From Streptomyces sp. NRRL F-5727 (GTDB lineage: Bacteria; Actinomycetota; Actinomycetes; Streptomycetales; Streptomycetaceae): 64,000 nt of DNA. Position 1 is the first letter of the stretch, and the number at the start of each line of letters is the position of its first letter. Location: positions 186,001-250,000 of the forward strand of contig NZ_JOGX01000004.1 in the NCBI RefSeq assembly GCF_000719555.1, in the 5' to 3' direction. Both the position numbers and the translations under genes were made by a program. Shown here in pieces: positions 1-8,798 of this stretch. The notes beneath the pieces were generated by a model. It searched no databases. It was given only the letters and a program-made list of their open reading frames with translations, and was not told where the DNA came from.

Positions 1-224
1 CTCGATGTCGTCGCTCCACGAGCAGACCTCGAGCCACGACAGGCATCCGCCCCGCGTGAAGACCAGGACCTCCCCGGGGCACTCGCCGGTCTCGCGGTGT
101 CGAGTTCGAAGGAGGCGGTACCGCAGCCGCAGCCGCAGCGGCCCGTCACCCGGAGGTACGGCACCTGCCGGAGCAGTGCGGCGTGCACGGGGTCGGCGAC
201 GTCGGCGGGCGGGGCGTCGGGCAT
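1..224 (-). pseudogene. remnant of a small conserved actinobacterial protein, frameshifted and cut by the window edge
   Basis: Reading leftwards from an ATG at 224, the frame gives an N-terminal part with a Cys-Gly-Cys-Gly-Cys-Gly run after the segment RQVPYLRVTGR, resembling a short conserved Streptomyces protein. After about 46 codons this frame turns into Arg/Ser-rich text, while the next frame gives ECPGEVLVFTRGG followed by CLSWLEVCSWSDD, which looks like the natural C-terminal half of the same protein. The two halves sit closer than I would expect, so I infer a frameshift, probably with a small deletion. The end lies outside the window. I do not know its function. Confidence 0.45.
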
Positions 225-299
225 CCGGTCACCGTATCCGGGCGGCCGGCCGATGCCGCCGCCACCCTCTCGGACGACGCCTCCTCGGGCGACGCCCCC

Positions 300-1541
300 T
301 CAGGCGACGCCTCTGATGCGCCGCACCAGCAGGGAGCCCACCAACCCCAGCGCGGCGGCCACCAGGTACAGCGACCGGTAGCCGCCGAGGTGGTTGACGA
401 GCGGGGCGGCCAGGGCGGGGGCGGCCACCTGGGGCAGGGCGTTGGCGACGTTGACGATGCCGAGGTCCTTGCCGCGGTCGTGGGCCGTCGGCAGGACGTC
501 CGTCATGAGGGCGAAGTCGACGGAGGTGAAGACGCCGAAGCCGACCCCGAGGAGGGCGGCGGCGACGAGCGCCCCGGGCCACGTCTGCCACCCCGCCAGC
601 AGGCCGGTCGCCGCCGCCATCAGGACGCCCGACCACAGGACGAACGGCTTGCGCCGCCCGGTCCGGTCCGACCAGACGCCGCCGACGACGACGGTGGCGA
701 GCAGGGTCACGCCGTTCACCGCCGTCAGGACCAGCACCCCGGTCTCCGGATCCGCGTGGTGCAGCCGGTCGCGCAGGTAGTAGAAGAGGTAAAGCAGGAC
801 CAGTGCGTTGCTCAGGTTGACGAGGAAGCGGGTCAGCCAGGCCCAGGCGAGATCGGGATGGGCGCGGGGGCTCAGCCGGAACCCGGCCGCGAACCGCCGC
901 CAGGACCAGGCGGGCCGGTCTGCCGGGGCGAGCCGCAGGTCCGGATGGCGGAGCACGTACGGGGCGACGCCGATCAGCGTGAAGACGGCGCAGGCCGCAT
1001 ACCCGGCGCCGATCCCGCCGGCCGCCGTCGCGAACCCCGTACCGACGACCACCCCGAGGATCTGCGCCGCGCCCAGCCAGCCGCCGACGGCACCCCGCTG
1101 GGACCGCGGCACCCGGTCCGGCACGGCGGCGGTGACCGCGGCGAAGGCCGCGTTCAGCGTCAGCTGCACCAGACACCAGCCGGCGAACACCACCCACACC
1201 GCGTCCGCCGCCCCGAGCAGCAGCAGGGACAGCGCGCCGCCCGCCGACCCCGCCACGATCCACGGCGTCCGCCGCCCGAACCGCGACACGGTACGGTCCG
1301 ACAGGGCGCCGAACAGCGGGTTGGCGGCCAGCGACACCACCGCCCCGACGCCCGTCACCCAGGCCAGCAGCGACTCCTTCGACAGCCCGGCGCCGGGCGC
1401 GAACCGCTCGGCCTGCTGCGCGAGCAGGATCTGCAGCGGCCCGTACCAGCCCACCCAGATCGCGCCGTTGGCCAGCGACAGCGCGGCCGTCCAGCCGCGC
1501 CCGACCCGTCCGGCCGGCTCCTCCAGGGCGAGGGCCGTCAT
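300..1541 (-). CDS. MFS transporter coupled to a beta-glucosidase
   Basis: A 413-residue inner-membrane protein with about 12 hydrophobic segments. The segment between TM2 and TM3 has the MFS signature GALSDRTVSRFGRRTPW (about residues 77-95), and a related loop, SDRTGRRKPF, follows TM8. The ATG at 1541 overlaps the stop codon of the upstream glycoside hydrolase as ATGA, so translation is probably coupled. From that pairing I infer that it moves a glycoside or sugar, or exports a product. The family alone does not fix substrate or direction. An upstream in-frame start would lie inside the hydrolase gene and is rejected. Confidence 0.85.
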   Translation of the reverse strand: MTALALEEPAGRVGRGWTAALSLANGAIWVGWYGPLQILLAQQAERFAPGAGLSKESLLAWVTGVGAVVSLAANPLFGALSDRTVSRFGRRTPWIVAGSAGGALSLLLLGAADAVWVVFAGWCLVQLTLNAAFAAVTAAVPDRVPRSQRGAVGGWLGAAQILGVVVGTGFATAAGGIGAGYAACAVFTLIGVAPYVLRHPDLRLAPADRPAWSWRRFAAGFRLSPRAHPDLAWAWLTRFLVNLSNALVLLYLFYYLRDRLHHADPETGVLVLTAVNGVTLLATVVVGGVWSDRTGRRKPFVLWSGVLMAAATGLLAGWQTWPGALVAAALLGVGFGVFTSVDFALMTDVLPTAHDRGKDLGIVNVANALPQVAAPALAAPLVNHLGGYRSLYLVAAALGLVGSLLVRRIRGVA

Positions 1542-2869
1542 GCCCGCTGGGCCCGCAGCGCGTCCCGCAGCCAGCCGTACGACGCCTTCGGGGTGCGCAC
1601 CTGCGTCGCGTAGTCGACGTGGACGAGCCCGAAGCGCTTCGTGTAGCCCTCGGCCCACTCGAAGTTGTCCATCAGCGACCACACGAAGTAGCCGCGGACG
1701 TCGACGCCCGCCTCCAACGCCCGGTGCAGCGCCCGCAGATGCCCGTCCAGGTAGGCGATCCGCTCCTGGTCGTCGAGTCCCTCGTACGCGCAGCCGTTCT
1801 CGGTGATCACGACGGGCGGCAGCCGGTCGCCGTACCGGTCACGGAGCGAGGTGAGCAGTTCGGTGAGCGCGTCGGGCACCACCGGCCAGCCGAAGTCCGT
1901 CAGCGGATAGCCCTCGATCTGCCGCAGGGAGAAGGGGAGTTCGGAGGGGAGGGTGACGCCGGAGAACTCGACGTCCTCGGCGCGCGGCGCGCCCGCCTTC
2001 GTCGGCTGGTAGTAGTTGATCCCGTACCAGTCGAGCGTCCCCTCGGAGATCACCTTCAGGTCCGCCTCGACGTCGCCGCCCGGCATGAGGTCGCCGAATC
2101 CGTCCGGGTAGCGGCCCAGCAGCAGCGGGTCGGAGAACAGCCGGTTGAGGATGACGTCGTACAGGTCGGCGGCCTCGGCGTCGGCCGGTTCGGCGGACGC
2201 GGGCCAGGTCGGGCCGTGGGAGTTGGCGATGCCGATGTCCGTGGCGCCCGCCGCGCGCAGGGCGCCCGCGGCGAGGCCGTGCGCGAGCAGCTGGTGGTGG
2301 GCCACCGGCAGGGCGTCGAAGAGCAGCTTCCTGCCGGGGGCGTGCTCGCCGAGCGCATGCCCCAGGAGGGTGTGCTCGGCGGGCTCGTTGAGGGTGATCC
2401 ACTTCGTCACGCGGTCACCCAGCCGCTCCGCGACGGTCGCCGTGTACGCGGCGAAGCGGGACGCCGTGTCCCGCTCCAGCCAGCCGCCCGCCTCCTCGAC
2501 CTCCAGGGGCAGGTCCCAGTGGAAGAGCGTCGGCACCGGCCGCACCCCCTGCGCGCACAGCTCGTCGACCAGCCGGTCGTAGAAGTCGAGCCCACCGGGC
2601 GCGAGCACCCGCGGCCAGGAGACCGAGAAGCGGTACGCGTCCGCCCCGAGGTCCCGGACGAGCGCCACGTCCTCCCGGTACCGGGCCACGTGGTCACAGG
2701 CCACGTCCGCCGTCGACCCGTCCCTGATCCGCCCCGGCTCCGCGCTGAACGCGTCCCACACGGACGGCGCCCGGTCCCGGACGGCGCCCTCGATCTGGTG
2801 GGCGGCGGTCGACACCCCCCACAGGAATCCGGGCGGGAACTGCGGCAGGGGGTCCAGGGAAGAGGCCAT
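1538..2869 (-). CDS. GH1 family beta-glucosidase
   Basis: 443 residues, the usual length for cytoplasmic bacterial GH1 enzymes, with no signal peptide. It opens with FPPGFLWGVSTAAHQIEG, carries the acid/base glutamate in TLNEP (Glu162) and the nucleophile in VITENG (Glu357), and ends with the GH1 motif WSLMDNFEWAEGY plus RFGLVHVDY. Retaining beta-glucosidase or a related beta-glycosidase activity on short oligosaccharides is expected. The start at 2869 gives MASSLDPL; an ATG four codons upstream (2881) is also possible, and neither has a clear ribosome site. It is first in an operon with the MFS gene. No LacI-type operator was recognised in front of it. Confidence 0.9.
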   Translation of the reverse strand: MASSLDPLPQFPPGFLWGVSTAAHQIEGAVRDRAPSVWDAFSAEPGRIRDGSTADVACDHVARYREDVALVRDLGADAYRFSVSWPRVLAPGGLDFYDRLVDELCAQGVRPVPTLFHWDLPLEVEEAGGWLERDTASRFAAYTATVAERLGDRVTKWITLNEPAEHTLLGHALGEHAPGRKLLFDALPVAHHQLLAHGLAAGALRAAGATDIGIANSHGPTWPASAEPADAEAADLYDVILNRLFSDPLLLGRYPDGFGDLMPGGDVEADLKVISEGTLDWYGINYYQPTKAGAPRAEDVEFSGVTLPSELPFSLRQIEGYPLTDFGWPVVPDALTELLTSLRDRYGDRLPPVVITENGCAYEGLDDQERIAYLDGHLRALHRALEAGVDVRGYFVWSLMDNFEWAEGYTKRFGLVHVDYATQVRTPKASYGWLRDALRAQRA

Positions 2870-2900
2870 GGCCGCGATCATCGGTACCGGCCAGTAGTAA

Positions 2901-3245
2901 GTCAACACCCGTGCGACAGGCAACAGTTGTCGCCGGCGCGCCCGGCTGGAACGCCACAGCCTCGGTTGGGTCTGCGCGCGGGAGGACGGCGTGCTGATCG
3001 GGTTCGTCGACGTGGCCCGGGACGGCGGGGCCCACGCCTTCGTCCTGGACACGATGGTCGCCCCCGGCCACCGGACGGCGGGCGTGGGCACCGCGCTCGT
3101 CACGACCGCGGCGGACCACGCCCGCGCCGCCGGCTGCGCCTGGCTGCACGTCGACTTCGAGGAGCACCTGCGCCCCTTCTACCTCGACGCGTGCGGCTTC
3201 AGGGAGACCGCGGCGGGGCTCCTCGCCCTGGAGGACAGGCCCTAG
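2901..3245 (+). pseudogene. GNAT acetyltransferase lacking its N-terminus
   Basis: The frame is open from an in-frame TAA at 2898. It reads ARLERHSLGWVCARED from 2940, then GVLIGFVDVARDGG, a GNAT core with the acetyl-CoA loop APGHRTAGVGTALV and the C-terminal WLHVDFEEHLRPFY. No ATG, GTG or TTG precedes the conserved start of homology. The first usable codon, GTG at 2991, would delete the first strands of the fold. Family members normally have about 30 more N-terminal residues. I read this as a 5'-truncated gene. Its TAG stop shares a CTAG palindrome with the stop of the convergent DinB-like gene. Confidence 0.6.
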
Positions 3246-3745
3246 CCTCGGGTGCCGTCGAGCTGCTCGCGCAGGATGTCCAGGTGGCCGTTGTGGCGGG
3301 CCGTCTCCTCGGTGAGGTGGAGGAGGATCCAGCGCAGGTCGACGTGGAGGCCGCCGCGGACCGGGCGTTCGGCCCGGGCGTCCAGGTCGTGCCGGGCGAC
3401 GAGGTCGCGGTAGCGGGCGCTCTGTGCGGCGTACTCGTCGAGCAGCTGCGGGAGCGGGAAGTCGACCGCGACGCGCATCTCGCGGTCGGGGTCCTCGTCG
3501 GTCCAGGGGCCCTGGTCCTCCTCGCCGAGGAAGACCACCTGGAACCAGTAGTACTCGACCCAGCGCAGGTGGTTGATCAAGCCGCTCAGGGTCATCAGCG
3601 GCGAGCCGGGGAGCAGCGCCCGGCGGGCGTCCTCCGCGGAGACGCCTTCGCACTTGGCGCGGGCGGTGGCGCGGGCGTAGTCGAGGAACGTGGTGAGCTG
3701 GGTGCGCTCGTCCCACGCGGGCGGTGTGTCGTCGATTCTGGTCAT
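3242..3745 (-). CDS. DinB/DUF664-like putative metal-binding protein
   Basis: 167 residues forming a predicted four-helix bundle of the DinB/YfiT superfamily. The family metal ligands are histidines in well-placed positions, here in NHLRWVEYYWF (about residue 60) and in HLTEETARHNGHLD near the C-terminus. Actinobacterial members of this DUF664 group often accompany thiol (mycothiol or bacillithiol) chemistry, but the substrate is unknown. A ribosome site GGGGAGG lies about 10 nt before the ATG at 3745. The gene converges on the GNAT remnant, the two stops sharing CTAG at 3242-3245. Confidence 0.8.
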   Translation of the reverse strand: MTRIDDTPPAWDERTQLTTFLDYARATARAKCEGVSAEDARRALLPGSPLMTLSGLINHLRWVEYYWFQVVFLGEEDQGPWTDEDPDREMRVAVDFPLPQLLDEYAAQSARYRDLVARHDLDARAERPVRGGLHVDLRWILLHLTEETARHNGHLDILREQLDGTRG

Positions 3746-3797
3746 CGCGCGAAGCCTCCCCGATCACCGCGGGCGGTGTCGAACGAATTCCGGCGGG

Positions 3798-4094
3798 TCA
3801 GGCGTCCGGGCCGGGGACGACCCTGAGGTCGTAGAGGTACGAGCGGTCGTCCTTGAAGCTGCGCCAGACCGTCGCCGGCGGCTCGGGGCCGTCGGCGCGC
3901 CCGTCGAGGGGGTACGCCGTGACGAGGCCACCGGCGATCACACAGTGCCAGCCCTCGGCCCGCGACCAGACGCACCGCACGGCCCCGTCGGTGCGGCGGT
4001 AGACGGGGCGGCCGTCGCGCTCGCCGTCGGGTTCGAAGCGGTGGCGGAGGCCGTCGGTGTGGCGCACGAAGACGAGGGAGGGGCGTGTGGTCAT
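3798..4094 (-). CDS. conserved hypothetical protein, 98 aa
   Basis: A small soluble protein without signal peptide or membrane segment. It contains charged beta-prone stretches (VFVRHTDGLRHRFEPDG and VWRSFKDDRSYLYDLRV) and a Trp-rich middle (CVWSRAEGWHCVIAGG). I do not recognise a named domain. The ATG lacks a ribosome site but is preceded by TAGGGT 7 nt upstream, the leaderless arrangement seen at several other genes here. It lies 52 bp upstream of the DinB-like gene on the same strand but with its own apparent promoter. Confidence 0.65.
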   Translation of the reverse strand: MTTRPSLVFVRHTDGLRHRFEPDGERDGRPVYRRTDGAVRCVWSRAEGWHCVIAGGLVTAYPLDGRADGPEPPATVWRSFKDDRSYLYDLRVVPGPDA

Positions 4095-4101
4095 GCCCGG
4101 G

Positions 4102-4107
4102 ACCCTA
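4102..4107 (-). promoter_or_regulatory. -10 hexamer TAGGGT of a leaderless promoter
   Basis: On the minus strand TAGGGT is separated by 7 nt from the ATG at 4094, which would put the transcription start on the start codon. No Shine-Dalgarno sequence is present. Confidence 0.5.
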
Positions 4108-4124
4108 GTGCGTCCCGCGGCCCG

Positions 4125-5483
4125 TCAGGGGCGGGGTCGCCCCTCGGCCGCTCCGCCGCCGCGGCCGAAGGCGAGCTCGAGGATCCGGGGCCATTTCACC
4201 GGCGGGGTGGGGACGGCGACGCCCGGCCGGTCGCGGGGCACCCGGACCCGTAGCGCCAGGGGGCGCAGCGTGCAGACGACGGGGGTGGCCATCCGCAGGG
4301 CCTCGCCGTCCACCGCCACGGGGATCTCGGTGGAGTCGGCGGTGACCTCGACGCGGTGGGCGGACAGCACGGTCAGCGCCGTGGACTGCGTGCCCCGCAC
4401 CGCCAGGTCGGCGGCCTGGGCGGCGTCCTCCACCCGGATGCCGAGCACGCCCAGTTCGCCGTCGTCGAGACGGGGCCGGCGGCCGGCGCCGCTGAGCTCG
4501 TCGGGCGAGACGTACGGGTTGTTGCTGACGAGCAGCGCCTGCTGGGAGGCGAGCGAGGTGTCGTCGACCCGGGCGTCGAGCCGTCGCAGCCCGTCGCCGA
4601 GGAGCAGGTCCGGCATGTGGGTCAGCGCGGTGCCGGCCTTGTCGTCGCGGTACTCGGGCCGCTGGACGACGTCGGCGTAGACCCCGAAGGAGACCGTGTT
4701 GACGAAGGGCCGGCCGGAGACGTCGCCGAGGTCGACGCGGAGTTCCTCGCCGTCGGTCAGCGCGTCGAGGCAGCGGGACGGGTCGGAGCGGTCGAGTCCG
4801 AGGTCCATGGCGAAGTGGTTGCGGGTGCCGGCGGAGATCACCAGGAACGGCAGGTCGTGGTCGGCGGCGACGGCCGCGACCAGCGCCTGCGTGCCGTCGC
4901 CGCCCGCGACGCCCAGCAGGTCCGCGCCGTCGGCGACGGCGTCCCGGGCCAGCGCGGCGACATCGGCGGGGGCGGACGGATCGAGCAGGATGACCTTCGC
5001 CCCGAGCTCCTCCGCCCGTGCCACGAGCCCGAAGCGTTCGACCTTCCCGCCCCCGGACTTGGGGTTCATGATGAGCACGGGACGGTCCGGCGGGTCCGCG
5101 GGGACCGCCGGTGTCGACCGCGGCGGACGCGATCGGCGGAGCGCCGCCCGGGCGCAGGCCAGGGCGGCGCCCCAGCAGAGGACGAGGACCAGGGCCGTCA
5201 GCCACAGGCCGTCGCGGGCGAAGAGCACGATGACGCCGACGGGGGCGGCGATGGCGACGAGCGCGCCGAGGAGCCGCAGGGCGCCGCGGTGGGCGACGAA
5301 CCACCACCCGCCGGCGGCGACGAGGACCAGCCCGAGGAACCCGGCGATGATCACCACCAGCCCGCCCTCCCCGATGGCCAGGACGAGCACGACCAGGGAT
5401 CCGACCGCCGCGAGCACGGCCAGGCGCGCGAGCAGCCGCGCCGCCCCGCTCGCTCCGGCACCCGTCGTCCGTGTCCTCGCCAT
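4125..5483 (-). CDS. diacylglycerol-kinase-family lipid kinase with N-terminal membrane segments
   Basis: 452 residues. The first about 110 hold four hydrophobic segments (roughly 17-37, 40-63, 70-90, 94-112). The catalytic DAGK/LCB5 domain follows, with the nucleotide loop NPKSGGGK (140-147) and the signature GGDGT (194-198), then an acceptor region containing SAGTRNHFAMDLGL. Soluble DgkB-like enzymes are about 300 residues, so the membrane anchor is an addition. Phosphorylation of a lipid or polyprenyl-like alcohol at the membrane is expected; the substrate cannot be told. GGGGAGGA precedes the ATG at 5483. The upstream neighbour is another membrane protein transcribed the same way. Confidence 0.88.
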   Translation of the reverse strand: MARTRTTGAGASGAARLLARLAVLAAVGSLVVLVLAIGEGGLVVIIAGFLGLVLVAAGGWWFVAHRGALRLLGALVAIAAPVGVIVLFARDGLWLTALVLVLCWGAALACARAALRRSRPPRSTPAVPADPPDRPVLIMNPKSGGGKVERFGLVARAEELGAKVILLDPSAPADVAALARDAVADGADLLGVAGGDGTQALVAAVAADHDLPFLVISAGTRNHFAMDLGLDRSDPSRCLDALTDGEELRVDLGDVSGRPFVNTVSFGVYADVVQRPEYRDDKAGTALTHMPDLLLGDGLRRLDARVDDTSLASQQALLVSNNPYVSPDELSGAGRRPRLDDGELGVLGIRVEDAAQAADLAVRGTQSTALTVLSAHRVEVTADSTEIPVAVDGEALRMATPVVCTLRPLALRVRVPRDRPGVAVPTPPVKWPRILELAFGRGGGAAEGRPRP

Positions 5484-5662
5484 GTCGTCCTCCCCGCCCT
5501 GCCCATGAGCCGGTCCAAGGCACCAGCCTGCACACTCCCGGACCGCGGGGCATCCCCGAAGGGCCATGCGGATGAAGCGGCCCGCGCCGGGCCCGTACCG
5601 GCCGAGGAGGGTACGGGTGCCCCGGCAGCCGAACCAGTCTGAGCCGCGTACCCGAGCTCCGG

Positions 5663-6745
5663 TCAGTGGTCGCGGGCGCGGAAGGTGACTCCGTGGCGCT
5701 CGCGGAGGCGGGTGAGTTCCCACCAGGCCACCGCCGTGACCGAGGCCGGGCCGCCGATGACGGCGCAGAGCTGGACGGGGAGGGGGCCCGGGGGCATGCC
5801 GGAGAAGGCCAGGCTGACGGCGGCCAGCTCCCAGACGAGGACGCCGGTGACCAGGGCGGGCAGGGCGGAGTGGACGCGGGAGAGGCCGAAGACGGAGGGG
5901 ACGAGGGTGAGGGAGGAGAAGACCACGTAGAACAGCATCCAGAACACCGGCACCAGCAGGGCGATCATGAACAGCGGGCGCAGCGCCGACTGGAACGTCT
6001 CGCCCAGCGCCACCATGCCCGCGGAGAGCAGCGGGACCGCCGTGAACGCCCCGAAGTACCAGAGCGCCGCGCGGCCCGAGGAGGCCAGGTGGGACCGCAT
6101 GTGGGGGCGGGCGGACGGGGGCGCCAGGCGGAAGACGACCAGGATGATCAGCGGGGCCGTGAGGAGCACCAGCCACGGGGTCGTCGTGACCCGCAGGAAG
6201 TACTGCGCCTGGAGGTCCCCGAGGTCCTGGTCCGCCCCGTACGCGAAGAAGATCAGGCAGCTCGCCGCCAGCGCCGTCCAGGCGCGGACGTCCTGGACGC
6301 GCTTCATGAACGGGTCCACCACCCGCGGGTACTCCTGGACGGGGAACCTGCGGTGGGCTTGCCGGGCCGCCGAGCGGGCCAGCGGATACCAGAGCACCGG
6401 CAGCAGGAGGGGCCAGAGGCAGACCAGCATGAGCGCCCAGGCGCAGCCGTGCAGGCGCACCCGCCGCACCAGCGCCGTGAACGGCGGCCAGTCGCCCTCG
6501 CGGAACCGGATCCAGCGCGGGCGCGGCGGGGCGGAGGGCGGGTAGGCGGGCTGGGGAGGGATGCCGGCGCCCGGTGCCGGCGGCACCCAGGGCGAGCCGT
6601 AGCCGTGGCCCTGCCCGTACCCCTGCTCCTGCCCGTAGCCGTAGCCGTGGCCCTGCCCGTACCCCTGCCCGTAGCCGTGGCCCTGCCCGTACCCCTGTCC
6701 GTAACCCTGCCCGGGGGCGTACGGGTTCCTTCCCCCATCGGTCAC
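5663..6745 (-). CDS. multi-pass membrane protein with Gly-Tyr-Gly-Gln repeats
   Basis: 360 residues. The first about 80 are cytosolic and low-complexity: a GYGQGxGYGQG repeat block (about 11-50) and then a Pro-rich stretch. The rest has seven or eight hydrophobic helices with no conserved domain that I recognise. The start is a GTG at 6745 with AAGGGGA about 9 nt before it. Such Gly/Tyr/Gln tails are common on actinobacterial membrane proteins and may mediate protein-protein contacts or condensation; that is inference. The gene runs towards the lipid kinase but with a 179-bp gap. Confidence 0.75.
   Translation of the reverse strand: MTDGGRNPYAPGQGYGQGYGQGHGYGQGYGQGHGYGYGQEQGYGQGHGYGSPWVPPAPGAGIPPQPAYPPSAPPRPRWIRFREGDWPPFTALVRRVRLHGCAWALMLVCLWPLLLPVLWYPLARSAARQAHRRFPVQEYPRVVDPFMKRVQDVRAWTALAASCLIFFAYGADQDLGDLQAQYFLRVTTTPWLVLLTAPLIILVVFRLAPPSARPHMRSHLASSGRAALWYFGAFTAVPLLSAGMVALGETFQSALRPLFMIALLVPVFWMLFYVVFSSLTLVPSVFGLSRVHSALPALVTGVLVWELAAVSLAFSGMPPGPLPVQLCAVIGGPASVTAVAWWELTRLRERHGVTFRARDH
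6596..6712 (-). repeat. tandem repeat encoding Gly-Tyr-Gly-Gln
   Basis: In-gene low-complexity DNA built from near-identical copies of a 12-30 bp unit such as GCCCGTACCCCTGCCCGTAG (plus strand). Copy number is likely to vary by slippage between strains. Confidence 0.8.
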
Positions 6746-6920
6746 GTCTGTTCCCCTTCCGCACGCGCTTCACCGTCGGTCGATCCGTCGCGGCCGTCCG
6801 CCCTGGTCAACTGATCGGCGGGGAACGGCCGGACCGGTTCTACCATCTCGCGCCGACGGCGCCCCGACCGCGCCCGGGCCCCGCCCCGGAATCGACCGGA
6901 CCACGCCCCTTCGTCCCTGG

Positions 6921-6926
6921 CAGGAT
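6921..6926 (+). promoter_or_regulatory. putative -10 hexamer CAGGAT, leaderless caspase-like gene
   Basis: CAGGAT ends 6 nt before the ATG at 6933 and no ribosome site is present, consistent with a leaderless transcript. No convincing -35 element was found. Confidence 0.4.
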
Positions 6927-6932
6927 CGGTCC

Positions 6933-8771
6933 ATGCGCACCGTGCACGCCCTTCTCGTGGGCATCGACGACTACCCGGGCAAGCCGCTCTCCGGCTGCGT
7001 CAACGACGTGGCCGCGGCGGAGGAATGGCTGCGGCGGCAGGACGGGATCCGGCCCGAGATCCTGCGGCTGCGGAACACGGCGGCCACCCGCGACGCGCTG
7101 CTCGCCGGCCTCCGGCGCCACTTGGGGCGCACCGGCCCCGGCGAGACGGCGCTGTTCTGGTTCAGCGGCCACGGGTCGGAGCAGCCGACGAGCGATCCGC
7201 GCGCGGCGACCGGCATGAGCCAGGCCCTGGTGTGCGCCGACAGCCTCGACCCGGGCGGTCAGCCCCTGCTCTGGGACGCCGAACTGGGCGCCGTCCTCCG
7301 GGAGATCGCGTCCCGGGGCGGCCATGTCGTCGCCGTCATCGACTCCTGTCACTCCGGCGGCGTCGACCGCGACGCGCCGCCCGGGACGGAGACGCGCGGA
7401 GTCGCCTGGCAGCCGTGGTGGGTGCCGACGCCCTCCGGCGCCCCTCGGGGGGCCGGGGGTCCCGCGGCGTCGGCGGGGGCCGACCACATCCTGCTCGCGG
7501 GCTGCCGGGAGTACGAGCGGGCCCACGAGGCGGTCATCGACGGCGTCCGGCGCGGGTACTTCAGCCACGCGCTCCTCGGCGCGCTGGACCTGCTCGGCCC
7601 GGCCGCCTCGTTCGGGAAGGTCCACGCCCTCGCCGAGACGGACGTCCTCGACCGGCACCGGGGCCAGCATCCCGAACTGCGCGGCCCGGAGCATCTGCGG
7701 TTCCTGTACGGCGATCCCCTGCCGGACGCGCCGTTCCTGCTGCGGCACACGACGGCCGGGTGGGAGGTGAACTGCGGTGCGGTGCACGGACTGCGGTCGG
7801 CGGGCGCCGAGTTCACACTCCAGGGCGGGGCGCCGGCGGCGCTCCGGACGGTGGTCGTACGGGAGGTGCGTGCGGAGTCCTCGCTCGTCGAGCCGCTCGG
7901 CTGGACGCCGGCCCCCTCGGACCTGATCACGGTGCACGGCGTGACGCCGTCGGCGCTCGCCTTCCCGCCGGCGGCGGTGTCCGTCGTCGGGGATCCCGCC
8001 GCGGCGGCGCTGATGACCGAGGCCGTCGAGGCGTCGCCGCTGCTCGACAACGGCGGTCACGGGCTGCCGCTGCTCGTCGAGGCGCGACACGGCCGGGCCC
8101 GGGTCTCCGGCGGGGGCGGAGCCGATCCCGGCGCGCTGCCGCTGCGCACGGCCGCGGACGCCGCACGGGTGGCCGACTGTCTGGCGCACATCAGCCGCTG
8201 GCGTGGGATCCGCGACCTCGCGAACCCCGACCCCTGGCTGTCGTCCCAGGTCCGTGTCAGCGTCGAACCGCTGGTCGGGGAGGTGCGGTACGCGGCGACG
8301 GGCGAGATCGTGTGCGCCTACACGCCGGACGGCCGGGAGCCGCAGGTCATGGTGCGGGTCCACAACCACTCGCCGCGGATGCTGTGGTGCGTGCTCCTCG
8401 ATCTGACCGACACCTACGCCTCCTCCCCTCACCTCCTCGACGGCGACTTCGTCGGTGCCGGGCGGGCCGCCACGGCACGGGCGGGCGAACCGGTGTGGTT
8501 CCGGCTGCCGCCGGGCCGGTCGCTTCGGCGGGGCGCGTTCACCCACGACTGGCTGCGGGTGGTCATCGCCGAGAACGAGTTCAACCTCGCGCCCTTCCGG
8601 CTGCCCGCGTGGTCCGCCACGGCGCCGGGAGGGACCCGCGCCGGCACCGGCTCCGACGGCGGCGGTCTGCTGCGCCTCGCGCCGACGGGTGGCCGCGACG
8701 CGGGCGGCCCTCCGCACGAGGTGGGCCGGTGGGGCACCACGTCGGTGGTCATTCGCACGGAGGTGCCCTGA
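6933..8771 (+). CDS. caspase-family (peptidase C14) protein
   Basis: 612 residues. The N-terminal about 250 residues are a caspase/metacaspase-like fold: HALLVGIDDYPG, the catalytic His80 in FWFSGHGSE and Cys139 in VIDSCHSGG. Next come LLAGCREYERAHE and GYFSHALLGAL, where metacaspases contact substrate. The C-terminal about 330 residues are a beta-rich region of unknown type containing SSQVRVSVEPLVGEVRY, followed by a domain with YTPDGREPQVMVRVHNHSP that may sense or scaffold. In bacteria such proteases act as effectors in immune or cell-death modules, or as processing proteases. It faces a CHAT-domain protein 27 bp away, which suggests a functional link but not a shared transcript. Confidence 0.88.
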   Translation: MRTVHALLVGIDDYPGKPLSGCVNDVAAAEEWLRRQDGIRPEILRLRNTAATRDALLAGLRRHLGRTGPGETALFWFSGHGSEQPTSDPRAATGMSQALVCADSLDPGGQPLLWDAELGAVLREIASRGGHVVAVIDSCHSGGVDRDAPPGTETRGVAWQPWWVPTPSGAPRGAGGPAASAGADHILLAGCREYERAHEAVIDGVRRGYFSHALLGALDLLGPAASFGKVHALAETDVLDRHRGQHPELRGPEHLRFLYGDPLPDAPFLLRHTTAGWEVNCGAVHGLRSAGAEFTLQGGAPAALRTVVVREVRAESSLVEPLGWTPAPSDLITVHGVTPSALAFPPAAVSVVGDPAAAALMTEAVEASPLLDNGGHGLPLLVEARHGRARVSGGGGADPGALPLRTAADAARVADCLAHISRWRGIRDLANPDPWLSSQVRVSVEPLVGEVRYAATGEIVCAYTPDGREPQVMVRVHNHSPRMLWCVLLDLTDTYASSPHLLDGDFVGAGRAATARAGEPVWFRLPPGRSLRRGAFTHDWLRVVIAENEFNLAPFRLPAWSATAPGGTRAGTGSDGGGLLRLAPTGGRDAGGPPHEVGRWGTTSVVIRTEVP

Positions 8772-8798
8772 CCGGGCCCACGGGCGGCGCTCCCGGGT

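Noticed and set aside
183..1613. A 476-codon plus-strand frame opposite the MFS gene
   Set aside because: His/Arg/Gln-rich antisense text; the minus strand has transmembrane segments and the MFS signature.
6596..6712. CRISPR-like or tandem non-coding repeat
   Set aside because: Repeats are in frame and encode a GYGQ tail; no spacers of constant length.
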